Assembly (NCBI GenBank): GCA_030527065.1
Contig: JAUNBO010000112.1
Location: 1-5,929 of the forward strand
Reading direction: 5' to 3'
Source: Bacillota bacterium
Lineage (GTDB): Bacteria; Bacillota; Clostridia; Peptostreptococcales; Anaerovoracaceae
Length of the DNA: 5,929 bases
Shown one piece after another: positions 5,851-5,929 of the stretch. Position numbers and translations under genes: made by a program. Within the stretch, counting starts at the first letter, position 1. Every line of letters starts with the position of its first letter. The notes beneath the pieces were generated by a model that was not told the DNA's origin, made no database searches, and worked only from the letters and a program-made list of their open reading frames with translations.

Positions 5851-5880
5851 AGCCGGCGGGAATTCGGGCCCGCTCCGGCT
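5851..5880 (-). promoter_or_regulatory. Leader hairpin before the DUF5685 ribosome binding site
   Basis: On the minus strand AGCCG (5880-5876) pairs with CGGCT (5855-5851). After a 2-base bulge (GA), GCGGG (5873-5869) pairs with CCCGC (5860-5856), enclosing an 8-base loop. This gives 10 GC-rich pairs starting almost at the predicted 5' end. No U-run follows, so it does not look like a terminator. It ends only a few bases before the GGAGG at 5847-5843, leaving that site free. A 5'-terminal stem of this kind could stabilise the mRNA; that role is inferred. Confidence 0.45.
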
Positions 5881-5887
5881 CCACACC

Positions 5888-5916
5888 ATTATAGCGCATC
5901 GGGAAGCTTTTTTCGA
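5888..5916 (-). promoter_or_regulatory. sigma-A-type promoter upstream of the DUF5685 gene
   Basis: Reading the minus strand, a perfect -10 box TATAAT lies at 5893-5888. A -35-like box TCGAAA (4 of 6 matches to TTGACA) lies at 5916-5911, with an exact 17-base spacer. The expected transcription start is near 5881, about 44 bases before the ATG at 5837. It is the only good vegetative promoter seen ahead of the gene cluster, so it probably drives DUF5685 and the J-domain gene and may read further. The boxes are seen directly; activity is inferred. The window ends at 5929, so upstream regulatory sites cannot be judged. Confidence 0.6.
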
Positions 5917-5929
5917 CTGCAGAAATAAA

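Noticed and set aside
4986..5894. Plus-strand open frame (302 codons) opposite the DUF5685 gene
   Set aside because: It is the shadow of a gene with a good promoter, Shine-Dalgarno and family signature on the other strand. Its own product has no recognisable motif.

Overview
All convincing genes in this window lie on the minus strand and read right to left: DUF5685 protein, J-domain protein, SPOR-domain membrane protein, RarA/MgsA, and a fused IspH-ribosomal protein S1 gene that runs off the left edge. The DNA is GC-rich. The features point to a spore-forming-type Firmicute of class Clostridia, most likely Lachnospiraceae or a relative. These are an IspH-S1 fusion (typical of Clostridia), a DUF5685/J-domain gene pair, strong AGGAGG-type ribosome binding sites and an IspH that starts with TTG. 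The family-level guess is inference; no rRNA or other marker is present.

Layout, in transcription order. From 5929 to 5838 there is a sigma-A-type promoter (perfect TATAAT) and a short leader that can fold into a strong hairpin just before the ribosome binding site. From 5837 to 4932 lies the DUF5685 gene, whose end overlaps the J-domain gene (4948-4361). A gap of about 93 bases follows, with an AT-rich spot resembling a sporulation sigma-E promoter. It leads into the SPOR-domain protein (4267-3647). That gene overlaps rarA (3650-2376) by ATGA, and rarA overlaps the fusion gene (2379 to beyond 1) by TTGA. The last three genes are therefore packed for translational coupling. No intrinsic terminator, RNA gene, mobile element or CRISPR array was seen.

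The fusion ORF contains a full-length IspH domain (last step of the MEP isoprenoid pathway, 4Fe-4S), then about 140 residues of linker that is mostly Glu/Ala/Val/Thr, then four S1 RNA-binding domains, then a Glu/Ala/Pro tail cut by the window edge. The frame was read by hand codon by codon with no stop over 793 codons.

The most notable observation is inside this fusion. The last part of the ispH coding sequence drops to about 22% GC (hand count, 1601-1710). It carries a near-consensus sigma-A promoter (TTGAAA, 17 bases, TAAAAT), a hairpin, an AAGGAGG Shine-Dalgarno sequence and an in-frame ATG (1548) exactly where a stand-alone S1 would begin. This suggests one locus that could make both an IspH-S1 fusion and a separate, more abundant S1 protein. 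The sequence shows the elements; their use is inference.
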